This document shows, piece after piece, positions 33,766 through 48,108 of a stretch of DNA of 64,000 nucleotides. Under the pieces are notes generated by a model. That model searched no databases. It saw only the letters and a list, made by a program, of their open reading frames with translations, and was not told where the DNA came from. Position 1 is the first letter of the stretch; each line of letters begins with the position of its first letter. This stretch comes from Alopecurus myosuroides (Eukaryota > Streptophyta > Magnoliopsida > Poales > Poaceae), in the NCBI GenBank assembly GCA_028641055.1, contig CM054062.1:238216376-238280375 (forward strand). Reading direction: 5' to 3'. Both the position numbers and the translations under genes were made by a program.

Positions 33766-36700
33766 GGTCATGGTATCAGAGCAGGACTGCCTGTAGGAAA
33801 ATCTTATTGCTTGGTCGATGTCGAGTCTAGTGTTTGTGAAAACTACTTTGAAACTTCAAATGAGTTGTGAAAAACCTTCTTAGGATTATTTTTACTCCTT
33901 ATCTGGTATCGCTCTAACTCTGGGTCACCTTACTTGTTTTGATTTAAAAAGGTTTTGCTATCTCTTCTAGTCATTCAAAAACTAGGTGCCTTCTCTGGCA
34001 AGGACGCCTTTTACCCAAGTTGACCTAGTTATGAGTTCCTAGAGTCGTGTGTGTTCTGTGTTCTGTTATCTCTTAAACTGGGAGATTTCCTTCCCATCCT
34101 AATCTCTCAGAGTTGTCCGGATTCCACATTCCTACATGTTTCAAAGTTCTAAATCCTGAACCTCGAGATCTGCTTTCCATCTCAAATGTATCCGTTATCC
34201 TCTGCCCAAATCCTTCCGGAGTTATGTCTGTCTTTTGAAAGATACCTCGTGTTTGCTAATTGTAGTGTCCTTTGTGGCACTCATATAGTAGTTACTCCTT
34301 TCGTCGTGTTTTTAAACCTTGGACTTGAACCGAAGGTCCCGGAATGTGCTGAATTGCGGTGGGTTGAATCATGTGGTCATAACCATGTGATGCTCATGCC
34401 ATCAGTACAGGATGCTGACCTTTAACCCAAGTTCTGTTTCTTTGGATCCTGAGGAATCTGTTCTACCTCAGGATGGCTAGGTAATCTTAGCTCCAATAAC
34501 CATAGGTTTTCTCTAGGAATCAAAAGGGATCACGACAAGAGTGTTCTTTATGATTCTCATATCCTTGTTCTTGACTCTGCTATACCTCTCGTTTTGGCAT
34601 GGGTTTTACAAAAGAGTATCACCCTGTGCATTCCCCATGATCTCTGGATTTCCGGAGCATGTTCTTAATCTGTAGATGCTTTCCTACTTTTGCCGATGGT
34701 TCGGACACTAAGTTGCATATGTGTGTTGGAGTTCCAATGCAGATGCTCCTGTTTTCTGTCAGAACATTCCACCTTGGAATGTCAGGAGAAACAAACTCCA
34801 GAACCTCATTCATCTTAAGAACCAGGTCAAAGTTTTGTAATTCACAGATTAAAGAAGTTTCATTAGCTTCTATTCTGTTCTACCTTAGGGTATCACACTC
34901 CTTTATATCAAGAGGTCGTATTGAGTTTCATGGCCTCACCGATGAAGTGATGCTCTTACACATTTTCACTCCCCCTTCCTCCAAGCTTGAATGCTTGAGA
35001 TTGTTGGGTGTGCATTGATGTGTGTACCAGTTATTCCTAGCAATTCTTATTGCTTTGGAAAATCTAAGAAACATCTGTATCCTTCTTAGCATTATTGGTC
35101 ACTCGGTCTCTATTTAAAGTTGACGGTGTTACCAAAATCCGTTCATTCCTGTGCACATTCTTGGTCAGAGAGTTAGGTTCATGCGGAAGCTCTCAAGATC
35201 ATATCGGTTGCTTTGGAGAAGCAATATCCCTCTCAAAACTCCAAGACATACCGGTGGGTTGTGATATTCTGGGTGTCTTTCTAGAAGTATCACCAGGTTT
35301 GTTACCTGACCGTAATGTCTAAACAAGGGGTACTTTGAACTACTCCTTTCTCCAAGAAACTATGCCGGACACCTTGGACTAGTTGGTTGAGCTTAAACAA
35401 CATCTTGGATAGTTGAAAGGCAAAAGCTCTGCTTAACTCGATCCTTCGATAAGGGATGTCTAGTTCTTTTGGATGGAAGCAAGATAGTATCTCCGTTGTG
35501 GACATGCTATCTTTCCACCCTGGATTTGATTTGGACTATCGTCAAATCGAGAAAAAAAATCCAAGGACTGTCTTGATGGTGTTTTCACTCATGGTGTTTT
35601 GCCCAAGTACACCTTCATGTCCTCCAGTCTGACCAATACCTTGCCTTGTTCATATATCATATGAATCCCTCTGCCTGGAGTATCTGGATAAGCCTGTTGT
35701 CGAGCCCAACGATGACATGCCCATTTATCCAAGTTGAAAGAGGTTCAAGTTGAACACTTGGCAATAAAATTGGAAACTTTTGAGAACCATCTTTGTGTCA
35801 TCACGAAGCTGTGTTCTGGATGTTTGAAGTGACTTTCTCGGGTTCATGTGCTTATGGTGAAAGTTGTCGCCGTGGGTCCGAGTAGAGTTTTCTTGTTCCT
35901 TCGGGAATAATCCCAAGTCAGTCATGCATGTGTGGTTTATTCTTGAGATGGTTGGTTGTTACCTCCATTTACTTGAACAAGTTTGCATCCACACTAAGCC
36001 ACTGACTGATTATTCATAAAATAGAGGAAGTTTAAGAACTTTGTTATCTTCGTGACCGTCTTCCCAACAAGGACTCCGATGTGTTTCATTGCAAGTAAAC
36101 CATGTAGGTGCAACCGTCTTTTGCAAGTTGCTACTACATGATTTTCGCAATCTCACTCATCTTCTTGAGCTTGACATCGATTGTCCATGTCTTGAGAATC
36201 CAGCATATGTATCTCGTTGGTAACCGGTGCAATCTCTTAGATCATATATATCGAGTCTGAGTTATCTATCCACTAACCAGAGCTGAATCTCAAGCAGCAA
36301 CGATGGTTGGTGTTTCCTCAAGGGTATTGAATCAGGTCTTTCAAAATCCGGCATGGTTGATGTTGTGGTTGACACAATTATCCGGAAGGCCTAATGTCAT
36401 ATCTCTTTGAATCCGTAAGAACAGCCACTCTCCGTGAGAATTCTTGTGTGGCTCGTTCTCAATAAGTTTTCCTCACCGTTTTTCCAAACCGGAGTTTAAC
36501 TTTCACCGATGACCTAATGAAGGCTTATGTAAGCTGGATATTGGTATCGGGAACCTCAAGAATACCTTGGAACTTACTATGTCCAATGTCTCTCTACCAA
36601 ATCCTCCAAACCTCTCTTTCAGTGGAAACAAGTTCATCATGAGAATCATCTCGTGGTGTTTTGTAATCGCCGTTGCTTTTTCAAGTTGTTTGTACTTGAA

Positions 36701-37539
36701 GTTCTGTTTTTCTCACACATTGTGTGAATTTGTCAGTTACTTCAGCCATGGGATCTTAACCATGTGGTAAACTTATTGCTACGTCAAATCCACCATAGGA
36801 AAAAGATTCCTTATTTTCTTCCGTTGTTTCAATCCTCGTTGGTTATCCATTCTTATGGTGCGACCAAGAATACCTTCTTCATTTCGGTGTTCCAACGTCC
36901 GTTGGTTACTCATCCTCCGTTGTGAAATAACATTCCAATCTTTGACAAAGATCTCGACAAACTTTGACGGAATGAAAGTTTCGTTACCTTCCGTTTCCAC
37001 TCCGAAGAGTGAACATGATCCTGTGTCAAATTTTCTCTGAGGCACGAATTACAGTGTTTTCTCGTGTTCTCCCTCGTCTGTGGATATTATGTTTTGGTAT
37101 CCAAGACAATCCTTTCCATCTTGGTAATCTATTTTGAAGAAACCTCGGTTCCATAAGTTGTCCAACCTTTCTCTTCTAGAAGGATTTAAAGTCTTGTGCA
37201 AAGCTCATATTCTAAATCCTTTCAGGAACCATCGTCCAAAACCTTGAAACCTTCTATTATTCCCTCTGTTATCTTAATGTGTTTCATGCATGTTAACTCA
37301 AAAGTTCTTTATGAACATTCCTGTCATGAGTTAGCCATGAAATACTCGATCTTCGTGAAGGTCATTTCCTAAGAGTTTCCCTCTTACCTAAGGTGTATCC
37401 GTTCAATACTTCATAATGCTATGGATCAACCTCTCCGAGAAGAGAACCGTAAGGTTCGAGAAGATCGTTCAAAACCGGTGTTCCTTCTTTCTTCTCCTTC
37501 GGGAATCTCGGGACGAGATTCTTGTAAGCGGGGTAGATT
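33766..37539 (+). pseudogene. First internal region, decayed Gypsy pol
   Basis: 3774 bp without a long ORF. Around 35500-35690 a shifted reading gives the RT block seen more clearly in the second copy: VFTHGVLPKYTFMSSSLTN, which matches the AFxTxxGxxxFxxMxFGLTN box of Gypsy RT, and next to it the degraded DLxxGYxQI box. The 3' end (TCTCGGGACGAGATTCTTGTAAG) resembles the usual end of chromovirus pol. With the tRNA-Met primer this points to a Tekay/Del-like origin, uncertain. Confidence 0.6.
33771..33782 (+). other. Primer binding site 1 of the array
   Basis: TGGTATCAGAGC, five bases after LTR 1; tRNA-iMet type. A second copy lies at 41119-41130 after LTR 2. Confidence 0.85.
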
Positions 37540-40500
37540 TGTAACATCCCAAATTTTGCAGACAAAGGGTTGATGTGTGTGCTCATGTCATTCATGCATG
37601 AAACAAATTTGAACCAATTTAAAATTTTGAATTTTAAATGGACATTGAGAAAATCCCACAAATACCACTTAAAGTGATCACCCAAAAGTTGTTTTTGAAT
37701 CATTTTCAAGTTTGGAAAACAAAAACATGGTGAGGTTGGAAATTTTGTGAGGTTTCCAAAAATTATTTTTTCCAAATTTTATTCTTCCAAAAAGACCCAG
37801 AAAACATATTTCTCTTTGCTGTTTTAAAAGAGAAAAGGACCTTTTGGTGTTTTCCCAAAACTCCAGGGGGCTTTGTGCAAAGAAGGTTGTCTTCAACCTT
37901 TGACAGTAGGAGCACCTGTGTGTCTCCCATGCCGCCATCGATGCCACGCAGCTGCCTGCGCCTCCCTTCGCGTGGACGACCTATCCTGGACGTCGTGGCT
38001 TCCCATCTCTCCTCCCATTCGCTCACGTACCCCCCTCCATCTCTGTATCTCCCCGGAGAACGACCTAACCCTAGTTAATGTACCGCCGCCGCCGGCGGAT
38101 CGCCGTCGACTCCGGCCATCTCCGGCCCAACGGAAACCACCAGGAGGAGTGCCTCGTCCTCCTTTACCTCCCCCTCCACCCACGCTTGACGGGAAGCCTC
38201 CACCCGCCGAAATTTCCCATCGCTGTCCGCCATGGCCGCCGGCCTCCTCCGCGTGGTGCCGTCGATTGAGGCCCCCTCGAGCCTCACCGTCCCCTCCATT
38301 GGCTTCTGGTGAGCTAACGGTCCTCCCGGACCCTTCCGACCCCTCCCTCTCTCTCTGTAATGTCCCGTCGCCGGAACCCGTGGCCGCCGCCGCCCTTGCT
38401 CGTCGCCGACGAGGAATCCGGCGACCATATGGTCACCGGTTGCCACCCCTAGACTCCCCACGAGATTCTCTCCCTCGTGGTGCAGTTTAATTTGCGTTTG
38501 GCGCGCAAATTGAATCAATTTCGAATGCAACTCTGAAGAACAGAGCACTGTGATGTCACAGTGACATCACAGTGACGTAATATCTCCCCTTTTGATAAAT
38601 TCAGTAAATTCCAGAAAATGATTATATTGAAATAATTAATAACTTCTGTTTTATAGTTCAGAAAAATAAAAGTGAGGTACCAAAATGTTCATAAAAATAT
38701 TCTCTATCCAAATATGTAATTTTCATACATGTTTGACAAAGTCCAAAAATGAGCATTTATTTAATGTTGTTAATTCATTTTAAAATAGAAAAATAAGATT
38801 TTATTCACTAAAATTAGAAAATTAAAAGTTATATACCATTTTGCTCAAAATGACAATTGGAATCTATTTATGGTGTTTTCAAACCCATTTGAGCTTTAAA
38901 AATGGTACCTACTTTAATAATCGTCCGAATTGCCCCTCCGGGGTCTATTTCGGACTAACTTCAGTAAAAATGCATAACTGACATGCGAACCCTAGCAAAC
39001 CATCGAACATGTTTAGGGCTTTATTTCAGTGCATTAAACTGCTCATGCATACATATTGCGCATTGCATCGATGCCATGTGTTGATTGTTATTCTTCTTTT
39101 CGGTGTTGTTCCCCCCCCCCCCTCAGTAGAACGTGACTCCGAAGAGAAGGACAGCAGTTCCATGACGAATACTTGATCTTAACCGACAAGTCAAGCACTT
39201 ATTCCTGAAGACTTTATCTGGTTTTCTTATAACCAAGGCAAGCATAACCTCTTATCTGCTCATATATGATTTCAAAGTGATTTGAATCTCTTACTTTGCA
39301 TTCGGTTCCAAACTATTTGATGTCAGTAGATAGAGTTCTCCTATATACTGCATAACCTAGATATCCTGATCCACTCCACCTAGCAGCTATAGGTTTGTTT
39401 GTGCGCGCTCCGCTAAACCTTGTGAGTCCTTCTTAGCCATGCCTAGTTGTGATCTGATACATCCGGTTGATGAATCTGGTCAGTGCGTGAATCTACTATG
39501 TTAGGTTGTTGCGATTTGATTTATCTTTGATAACCTGACTAATCATGGCATGGATGTGAGGCCATAATGGGTTGTGGCGTTTTGTCCTGTTCATGCCCCT
39601 AGGAGCAAGTTCTCGCCTTCGAGCCAAGACTGAGCGTACAGCCACACGTGGGCCGATGAACCCCGCCCGGCTAACTAACTTGTTTGACCTTATCCATGAG
39701 CCACATAGTTTGAGATTTCCATCTGCGTGTGATTCGGAAAATGTTTTGGATAAAATTAGGTCGTGACCGGGACAAGTGATGGACGTACACGGATCTTGTT
39801 CCCGACTCACAGAACATGTGGCGTCAGGAGGTGGCCAACTCCCTGTTGACGGGGTGGCCCTGTTTGGGTTGACTCATGGATATGGTTCGACAAGGTAAAG
39901 GCCGGGAATCGACCACCCTCTGCCGGCACTTCCCGGACTAGTGTCAACCCGGTGGCACTAAGAGTCGGTTGGTACGTGTGGGTAAAGTTGTACACCCCTG
40001 CAGGGTTAAATCTTTTTGAAAAGCCGTGTCTGCGGTTAAAGACGACTTGGTGACGGATTCTGTGATCATAGACAACTTAAACAGAATGATTAAAACTTGT
40101 TGATAACGAATGAAGGATGCCTCCTCGGAGATGCCGAGAGGGGTTACCTTGTAGCATGAGGTAGTGGAACAACTGGAGGAGGTGATCTTTGAAGCACGAG
40201 GTGCTGAAATGATTTGGTGGATTAAAAAGATGATGATTTCAGTAGTTGAGTAGCTTTCTCATCTGTTTTCAAAACACTCCATGAGACGTGCTATTCCTCC
40301 CTCAACTTGGAAAACAAAGATGGCTTTACGCAAATAACCTTCATAAAACCCTTTCTGAAGATAGCAGATATATAATAGGTTAACTAAGTCTTGTTGAGTA
40401 CCTCCCGTACTCAGGTTTGCTTAATTTTGGTTCAGGTGGAGTTCCTCACTTTAGTGGTGAATCAATGTGGACATCGACGAGTAGTTCGGGGTTCCCGGGT

Positions 40501-41113
40501 AGCAGCCTGGAATATATGTGCTGGGACGTCGCCTTATGTTGCGGCCTCTTAGGACTTTTGGTTCTTGTTGATTAGCAACATAATTTGCCTTCCGTTGTCT
40601 GATGTAATGTTGGATCGTGTGACCTCTGTTTGTAAGCTATACTCTAGTAACACATGTTTAATAAAGCTTCATGTTTAGAGTACTGCTTTGATCGGTTGTT
40701 GGTTTCGAGCTCATTATTATACATTTTTGGCTATGCCTGCATAGTTGTCGCAGTCGAGGGGTTGTGGAGCCGATGATCCATGTCCGAGCCCGCCTATCGA
40801 TGTGATCGGCCTGGGGCGAGGTAACCCCAGTAACCCTCGATTGTTGTTGCACTTTCTGGACACATAGCAGCTCTGTATAACTTTGGTCTCGTTCCTTCAG
40901 TTTCATCCGACTCGTGGATGCTTGGGTATACATATCTGGTTATGACTAGCATGGACACAAGGAGTAGTAGACCGGGGATCCGGACTACGTGCCGATGAAT
41001 CCGGTCTGCCTTCCGTTGTTTGTTGCGGCCGGGGCTGGTAACCCTGAAGCCCTTGTGAGTCCATTGCTAGGAGCACATGACCGTTTGTGTATCTCTAGGT
41101 CCGGGGTCTGACA
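37540..41113 (+). repeat. LTR 2 (middle LTR) of the tandem array
   Basis: 3574 bp; shares most diagnostic bases with LTR 3, but matches LTR 1 at the last variable sites (about 41075-41099). Confidence 0.93.
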
Positions 41114-41632
41114 GGTCATGGTATCAGAGCAGGACTGCCTGTAGGAAAACCTTATTGCTTGGTCGATGTCGAGTCTAGTGTTTGTGAAAACTACTTTGAA
41201 ACTTCAAATGAGTTGTGAAAAACCTTCTTAGGATTCTTTTTACTCCTTATCTGGTATCGCTCTAACTCTGGGTCACCTTACCTGTTTTGATTTGAAAAGG
41301 TTTTGCTATCTCTTCTAGTCATTCAAAAACTAGGTGCCTTCTCTGGCAAGGACGCCTTTTACCCAAGTTGACCTAGTTATGAGTTCCTAGAGTCGTGTGT
41401 GTTCTGTGTTCCGTTATCTCTTAAACTGGGAGATTTCCTTCCCATCCTAATCTCTCAGAGTTGTCCGGATTCCACATTCCTACATGTTTCAAAGTTCTAA
41501 ATCCTAAACCTCGAGATCTGCTTTCCATCTCAAATGTATCCGTTATCCTCTGCCCAAATTCTTCTGGAGTTATGTCTGTCTTTTGAAAGATACCTCGTGT
41601 TTGCTAATTGTAGTGTCCTTTGTGGCACTCAT
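41114..41632 (+). pseudogene. Second internal region, first piece
   Basis: Matches the start of the first internal region. It is cut at CTCAT (41628-41632) by the Copia element and continues at 52757. Confidence 0.9.
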
Positions 41633-43302
41633 TGAAGGGAATATGCCCGAGAGGCAATAATAAAATGGTTATTATCGTATTCCTTGTTTATGATGAATGT
41701 TTATTTCTCATGCTAGAATTGTATTAACCGGAAACGTTGATACATGTGTGCTTAATAAACAAACAATGGTTCCTAGTAAAGCCTCTCTTTTAACTAGCTC
41801 GTTGATTAATAGATGATCAAGGTTTCCTGATCATGAACATTGGATGTTATTAATAACGGGGTCATGTCATTAGAAGAATGATGTGATGAACATATACCCA
41901 AAGATAATATAGCAATGCGATCAAGTCATTTAGTTTACATTGTTATATCAAACATACGAAGTAACTTATTCCTTAGACCATGAGATCATGTCAATCACTG
42001 ATACCGGAAGAGTGCTTTGATGGCATCAAACGTCACACCGTAACAGGGTGACTATAAAGGTGTCGTTAAGTATTCGTAAAGTATTAGTTGAGGATCATGG
42101 ATCAAGAGTGGGATTTGTCCATCCAAATGACGGAGAGATATACTCTGGGCCCTCTCAGTGATATCACATCGAAACCGCTTGCAAGCACGTGATATGATCA
42201 CAAAGGATGTTATATCACGGGAACGAGAAAAGAGTACTTGTCGGTAACGAGATTGAACAAGGTATGGTTGATACCAATGATCGAATCTCGGACAAGTAAA
42301 ATATCGCGAGACAAAGGGAATAGTTCACGGCGTTGTTGGTTCACACGATCACGAGAGTCATCGTTGAATATATAGGAGTCATCACGGATCTCCAGATCCC
42401 GCTGTTGATTATTGATCGGAGAGGAGTCTCGATCATGTCTATCTTATTCGCGAACCGTAGGGTGACACACTTAAGGTTCGATGACGCATTTGAGAGGATA
42501 CGGAATATCAGAGAAAAGTTTGGACAGCACCGAAATTGTTTCGGGGAATATTGAAATAGTCACCGAAATTGTTTCGAGTAATTTTGAAATAGTTCAAGGG
42601 GATTCTTATCAAATGGTTGTTAATAGATTTAACAACTAACTCAAGGGGTTATATGTTAATGTTTGTTAATGGAATTAACAAATATTAAAATAAAGAAATA
42701 AAATTGTTTTATTTATTTATTAAAGAAAACCCTTGGGATTTTGAGTGGGAATTCATGGAAGAATGAGTGGGTTGAGTGGAGACTCCACTCACATGATGAG
42801 GGAGAGGTGGAGGCAGCCAAAAATTCGTGGCCGCCATCCCCTCCTATAAAAGGAGGGGTGAGAGCTCCCTCTCCCCACACACACACTTGTGTCATCTCTT
42901 CCTCCCTCCTGCCGCTGCTCCACCACTTGTTCGTGCGCTTGGCGAAGCCCTGAGCAATGTTTTTCTCCACCACACCACGCCGTCGTGCTGCTGGAGTTCC
43001 GAGGGATCCTCTACTTCCGCGCCCCGCTGGAACGAGGGAACGGAGGTCGTCATCAACCGTACGTGTGACCGATCACGGATGCACCGCCGGATTGCGGTGC
43101 CATCTTCTCGCTATCGGGATCGGTGTGAGTACGACTACGCCAACAACGAGATTTGATATCGTACCACTTTGAGTCTTCGAGGGTATGTGTTCTCCTTAAC
43201 CCTCTTGTTGCCCGTTGCACTTCGTCTCATAGATTAGATCTTGGCCTTTCGGGTATCTCTCGCGTAGGAAAATTTTTGTTTTCTATGCTACGTTCCCCTT
43301 CA
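41633..43302 (+). repeat. 5' LTR of BARE/Angela-like element
   Basis: 1670 bp. TATAAAA at 42845-42851 is centred in the perfect inverted repeat CCCCTCC / GGAGGGG (42838-42858). Short ORFs downstream are untranslated leader. Confidence 0.93.
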
Positions 43303-43303
43303 G

Positions 43304-43315
43304 TGGTATCAGAGC
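43304..43315 (+). other. Primer binding site of BARE/Angela-like element
   Basis: TGGTATCAGAGC one base after the LTR; tRNA-iMet type. Confidence 0.88.
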
Positions 43316-44820
43316 CGGATCTATGCGTAGATGTTTTGTACGGGTAGAACACATAGGTGTATGTGGGCGTTGATGATCATGTTATTACCTCCTTGATTAT
43401 TTTATGATCTTAGTGGCATAGTGGGATGAAGCGGCCCGGACTAACCTTACATGTCCACGTACATGAGACTTGTTCCACAATTGACATGCAACTTGTATTG
43501 CATAAGTGGCTTGCGGGTGTCTGTTTCTCCTACTATAGTTAAGATCTAATCTATGAAGGGTTGCTAAAAATATGTTTATCAACGTTGTGGTTGATGTTCG
43601 TAGGTATGAACAGTTCTATCCTCGAAAGCCCTAAGCCACGTAAAATATGCAAAAATAAATTAGAAGCGTCTAACTAGTTTTTGCTGGGCATGTGATGTGA
43701 TATGGTCAATATTACAAATTTGATTATGAGATGATCTATTTTGTAAATTATTGATATACCGGAAGGTATCCATATGGTTGTCTTCTTATTGATGGACAAT
43801 CAAGTTTGGGGTACCGTGGTACTTGGTACCACGCCGGTGGAATGATTGAGATCATACCATAATGCACATGATGGAGATCAAGTGCAAGAAGGACCAAATC
43901 ATATCACGTTATCCTTTCATGTGATGTTTGTGATGTTAATCCTTTTATGCATCTTGTTTTGCTTAGATAACGATGGTAGCATTATAAGATGATCCCTCTC
44001 ACTTAATATCAATATAATAATGTGTTCTTCCTTAAGTATGCACCGTTAAGAAAGTTCGTCGTTTCGAGACACCACGTGATGATCGGGTGTGACAGACTCA
44101 ACGTTCGCATACAACGGGTGTTTTCAAGCCTAGCATGTACAGACATGGCCTTGAAACACACGCAATACTACGGTTCTACTTGGCGAGCCTAGCATGTACA
44201 GACATGGCCTCGGAACACGTAACCGAAAGGTAAAGCATGAGTCATATGGATGATATGATGAACATGTCAATGTTCGCCTTTGAAGCTACATCATCTCACG
44301 TGATGATCGGTTTTGGTGTAGTGAATTTGGTTCGTGTAATCACTAAAGACGACTAAGAGGGATGTTGTTTTTGAGTGGGAGTTCATGGTTTAATTTTTTA
44401 ATTAACTTGAACTTATTTATCATGAACAACAAATCAAAGTGAATTTGCACAACTTGTAGTAGTCATTGGCATCCACATAACTACCTTACACTTAGATTGT
44501 TAATTGAGATATAACTGTTATGATCTGGTAAATACCATTTAAGATTGGTACCGTATTAGTGAAATTTAAAATTCAATCCTATTGTAGATTTTCGGTATTT
44601 CCTACCTAGCTCCATATGGTTAATGATTGATTAATCTAGAGAGAAAATAATTCCTACTTAGAATCCAGAGTCATGGTTGCTTTCATATTACTTTATCTTC
44701 AAAAGAATGTTTTGTTGATCAAGGTGATTTTGGAACTGAAAAGAGTTGTTTTCAGAAACAATCAAGTGAAAGATATATTGATATCTAGAAACTTGTTTGT
44801 AGCACCATGACTGAGTATAA

Positions 44821-44907
44821 TTTAGCGTGATAATGTTTGCTTATATTATCTGAATATATGCAAATTTAGCGTGACAATGTTTGCTTATATTATCTGAATA
44901 TATGCAA
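44821..44907 (+). repeat. 44-bp tandem repeat, two copies
   Basis: TTTAGCGTGA(T/C)AATGTTTGC... repeated once with one base change. Confidence 0.85.
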
Positions 44908-47900
44908 TGATTGAAGACGCTAGGTGTTTGAATATTCCAAGAAATTGGATGCTAAAAATTATCCTCTAAATTCCTTCCTTTGAGCTATAGTAGCTTAATC
45001 ATAAAATTGTTATGATGGGATGGATTAAAAGTATGTGTAAAGTTGTTTACCTTACTTGGAGATTGCTAAGAGTGGAATCTAGAAGAATTCTATTAATATG
45101 GTGATATTAGTAGAACAATCAAACTCAAAGTATGACTCAATGGGTGATAGTATATGACTAACACGCCAAAGAAAATGAGCTAGTAAGACTAGCATTGTTT
45201 GATGTTGAATGATTCTTCTATAAAGGAAAGGGAATATTGAAAATAGAATTACAAATAGATATATGGCAGAAAAGAAGATAACTGGAAAAGTCCAGCTCAG
45301 GAGTATATACTTGATATACAAGGATATAGATGTATTACTAGTTAACAAAGTATTTTTGGTATTTTGATACCACATTGGTTGGTATGAGTTGTCATACAAA
45401 GCAACGCAATGAAAGAAATACAAGGGCCTAAAAGGAACTAGTAATAGATGTGGAATCGATTATGACAAGAACATAAATAAAGTGTTATTGTGTTCATTGT
45501 CGTATCAAACCAACCAGTCAAGATTTATTTGAAGAACTTAATAATTTGTTATTTTGTTCTAGTCTTTTGTGAGAACAAATGAGATTGTTCAAACTATGAT
45601 CATATTCCATAATTGATGGATATGTTAATATAAATCATATTGGTAAAGTAAACATCTATAAGACTAAATGCTAAACGTTGCAAGACGTTGAAGAGTTTCA
45701 CTTAAATTGTGACACCACCATTTTAGTTCATATCGGAAAGGAAAACATGAAGGAACTCCATATTGATGGACTTCCGGAGTCATTTTATTGACGCTTGTGA
45801 GACCTCTTCCAAAAGATGACTAGAATTCCGTTCTTAGGCCAAAGTAGAATGGACGACTAATTTAGTGGAGATTATACATATTGATGTATATAGTCCATTA
45901 TGTGTAGTCAAGTATGGTGGATTAATTTTTCCTTCATAAAATTATGTCGATGATTTAAGTAGATATGTGAGTATATCTATTTAAAGGGAACAGAGTTTGA
46001 CATTTTGAATTGGTTCAAAAGGTTGTTAATATGAAGTTAAAATCAATGTAACAACATAATCAAGTATTTATGATTGGATCATAAAGGATAAAGTTTGAGT
46101 TACAAGTTTAGCAAAACATCTGAGAAGTTGCAGAATTGTTCTACAACTTATACTTCTCGAATACCCCACATTAGATTGGAGTATTCAAAAGACAAAATCG
46201 AACCATGTTTGACATGGTAAGATTAATAAAATTGCCATTATAATTTTGTAGTTTATACATTAAGGACAACCGCTTTTACACTGAAAAGAGCACCATCATG
46301 ATCCGTTGAAATTGACAACATATAAGATATGGTTTGGGTAATGACCCGAATTGTCATTTTTCTTAAGTTTTGGTATGCATAGCATGTGTAAAATGTTTAC
46401 AACCAAAATAGGATAAATATATGTTTATAAGGTTATCCCAAATAAAACATTGGGTATTTCTCCTATCACCGAACCAAAAGACAAATGTTGTTTGTCAGAA
46501 AGGGTTGATTTCTCGAGAAAGTAGTTCTTGCGAAACAAGTGAGTGGGAGCACGGTACAAACTCAACAAGATTACAGAATCTCCGTTATCATGTCAAGAGT
46601 AGCGCAGCACTGGAAGTTGTTCCGGGGTTTACTATTTTGACTAAGTAGAAGACACTACAAATGTTGTAGATACTTCAAATGAGTTTGCGAACTGTAGCAG
46701 AAAAGTCCAAAAACTTTGTACTTTGAACAACTTGTGGTTTAAGTATAAAGTGTTGTTTTGACAACAAAGGACCTGGACCTTATAAAGGAAGCAAATGATG
46801 GGCACTGACTTCGTAAAATTGACTATGAGTCATTATATCCGCCATAGTATCCTTGTATGAATATCAAGTATGTGACTTGGTAGTCCTTTCAATAGGAATG
46901 ATGCCTGACGATAGCAAAAGGGTCTATATAGCGACAAAGACATGGATACTTATCGAAAAGTTGTTTTCGACGAAGTTCAAAGAGTTCACTACTACAAGAT
47001 TTTGATCTTCCGTAGTGATGCTTAGTCTTTGCAGATAGTTCTAGCAAAGGTACATATTATGATATGGATGTTGAATAACAAAACCAATTCTCCTCTCGAG
47101 GAAGTTTGTTCAAGGATGTGTACTTGACACAGTCTGAGAGTTTTGTAAAATTCAAAAGGTTGCTAGAAAGGCATGCGCACTTCAATGGTTGAAGTGAGCA
47201 TAACGAAGTTGAAATCTTTACCTTAATGAAGTTATCAAAAGAGTTTGATTCCATCATGAATGATAAAGATGCTTGTAGAGTTACAAGAAATTAAGTGGGA
47301 GCGTTATGACATATTTCCAATACTTTATGTAGATGACATATGGTTGATTGGAAAATATGTATTTTAAATTAACACGGTTAAGATTTCATATTGATGAAAG
47401 GCTTAGAAGATATTGGGCATCGATATCTATAAAAGATGGATTGAAGCGCCTGATATGATTGAAGCCAAATTACATAGATGAAATATTGAAGTAAGTCAAT
47501 ATTAAGTAACAGTAAAACTCAGCCATCTAGGAGCTTGCACAGCGATTTGAGGCTGTGAGTCGTCGGATATGTCCAGCGAAGGCTCCAGATTAACCTCCCA
47601 ATTCTATAGAGCAGCTTAGATCGTTTCTTACTGTCTCAAATCGTGCTAAAAGGCCACCTAACGTTTTTTGGCTGCTGCTCCACAAACCGAGTTAGCCCAT
47701 TCCTCATTTGTTGGGCCAAAAAGTTGTTACATGGGCTTTACCGGTTCGGCCTGGCCATGTTTTAGCTGAAGTGTTTTCTTACACACACAAAACAAAAACT
47801 GAAGATCTAGCTGTATCCTGCTCCTGCCCCGGAAGTGCATGGAGGCACCGAGCCGCCGCCGCCATTTCTTGTGCAATTGATGGCGCATAAGGTGCCCCTC

Positions 47901-48108
47901 TCCACTGCTGATCTGTTTCCTTGCATTCCGGGTGTAATGGACGCCGTTTCTGGCCTGCCACCTCCTCTCCCTACTCTCGGGGGCTCTTTATCCTCTTCTC
48001 TATTGCATCTTTCCTCTATTTGTTTCCTGCGGTCTAGATTCCCTTTCCATGCCTGCAGACACGCTAAGGTCTAATTCCTATGATTTTCTTTTGTGATTAT
48101 CCCTAGAT

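Larger units (their letters stand above)
43303..47529 (+). pseudogene. Decayed gag-pol of the BARE/Angela-like element
   Basis: No ORF of note. Remnants in the right order are a pre-integrase piece around 45740-45840 (MKELHIDGLPESFY, then KMTRIPF) and an RT piece at 47323-47370 (LYVDDIWLIG, the catalytic YVDD), followed by NYIDEILK near 47470. Gag cannot be read. A 44-bp tandem repeat lies at 44821-44907. The order shows an old Copia gag-pol broken by many indels. Confidence 0.7.

Noticed and set aside
33771..33790. TGGTATCAGAGC motifs as possible tRNA genes
   Set aside because: They are 12-13 bp primer binding sites next to LTRs, with no tRNA body.
42827..43172. ORFs repeated at 42.8 and 52.3 kb as duplicated genes
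   Set aside because: They are the untranslated leader parts of the two LTRs of one Copia element.
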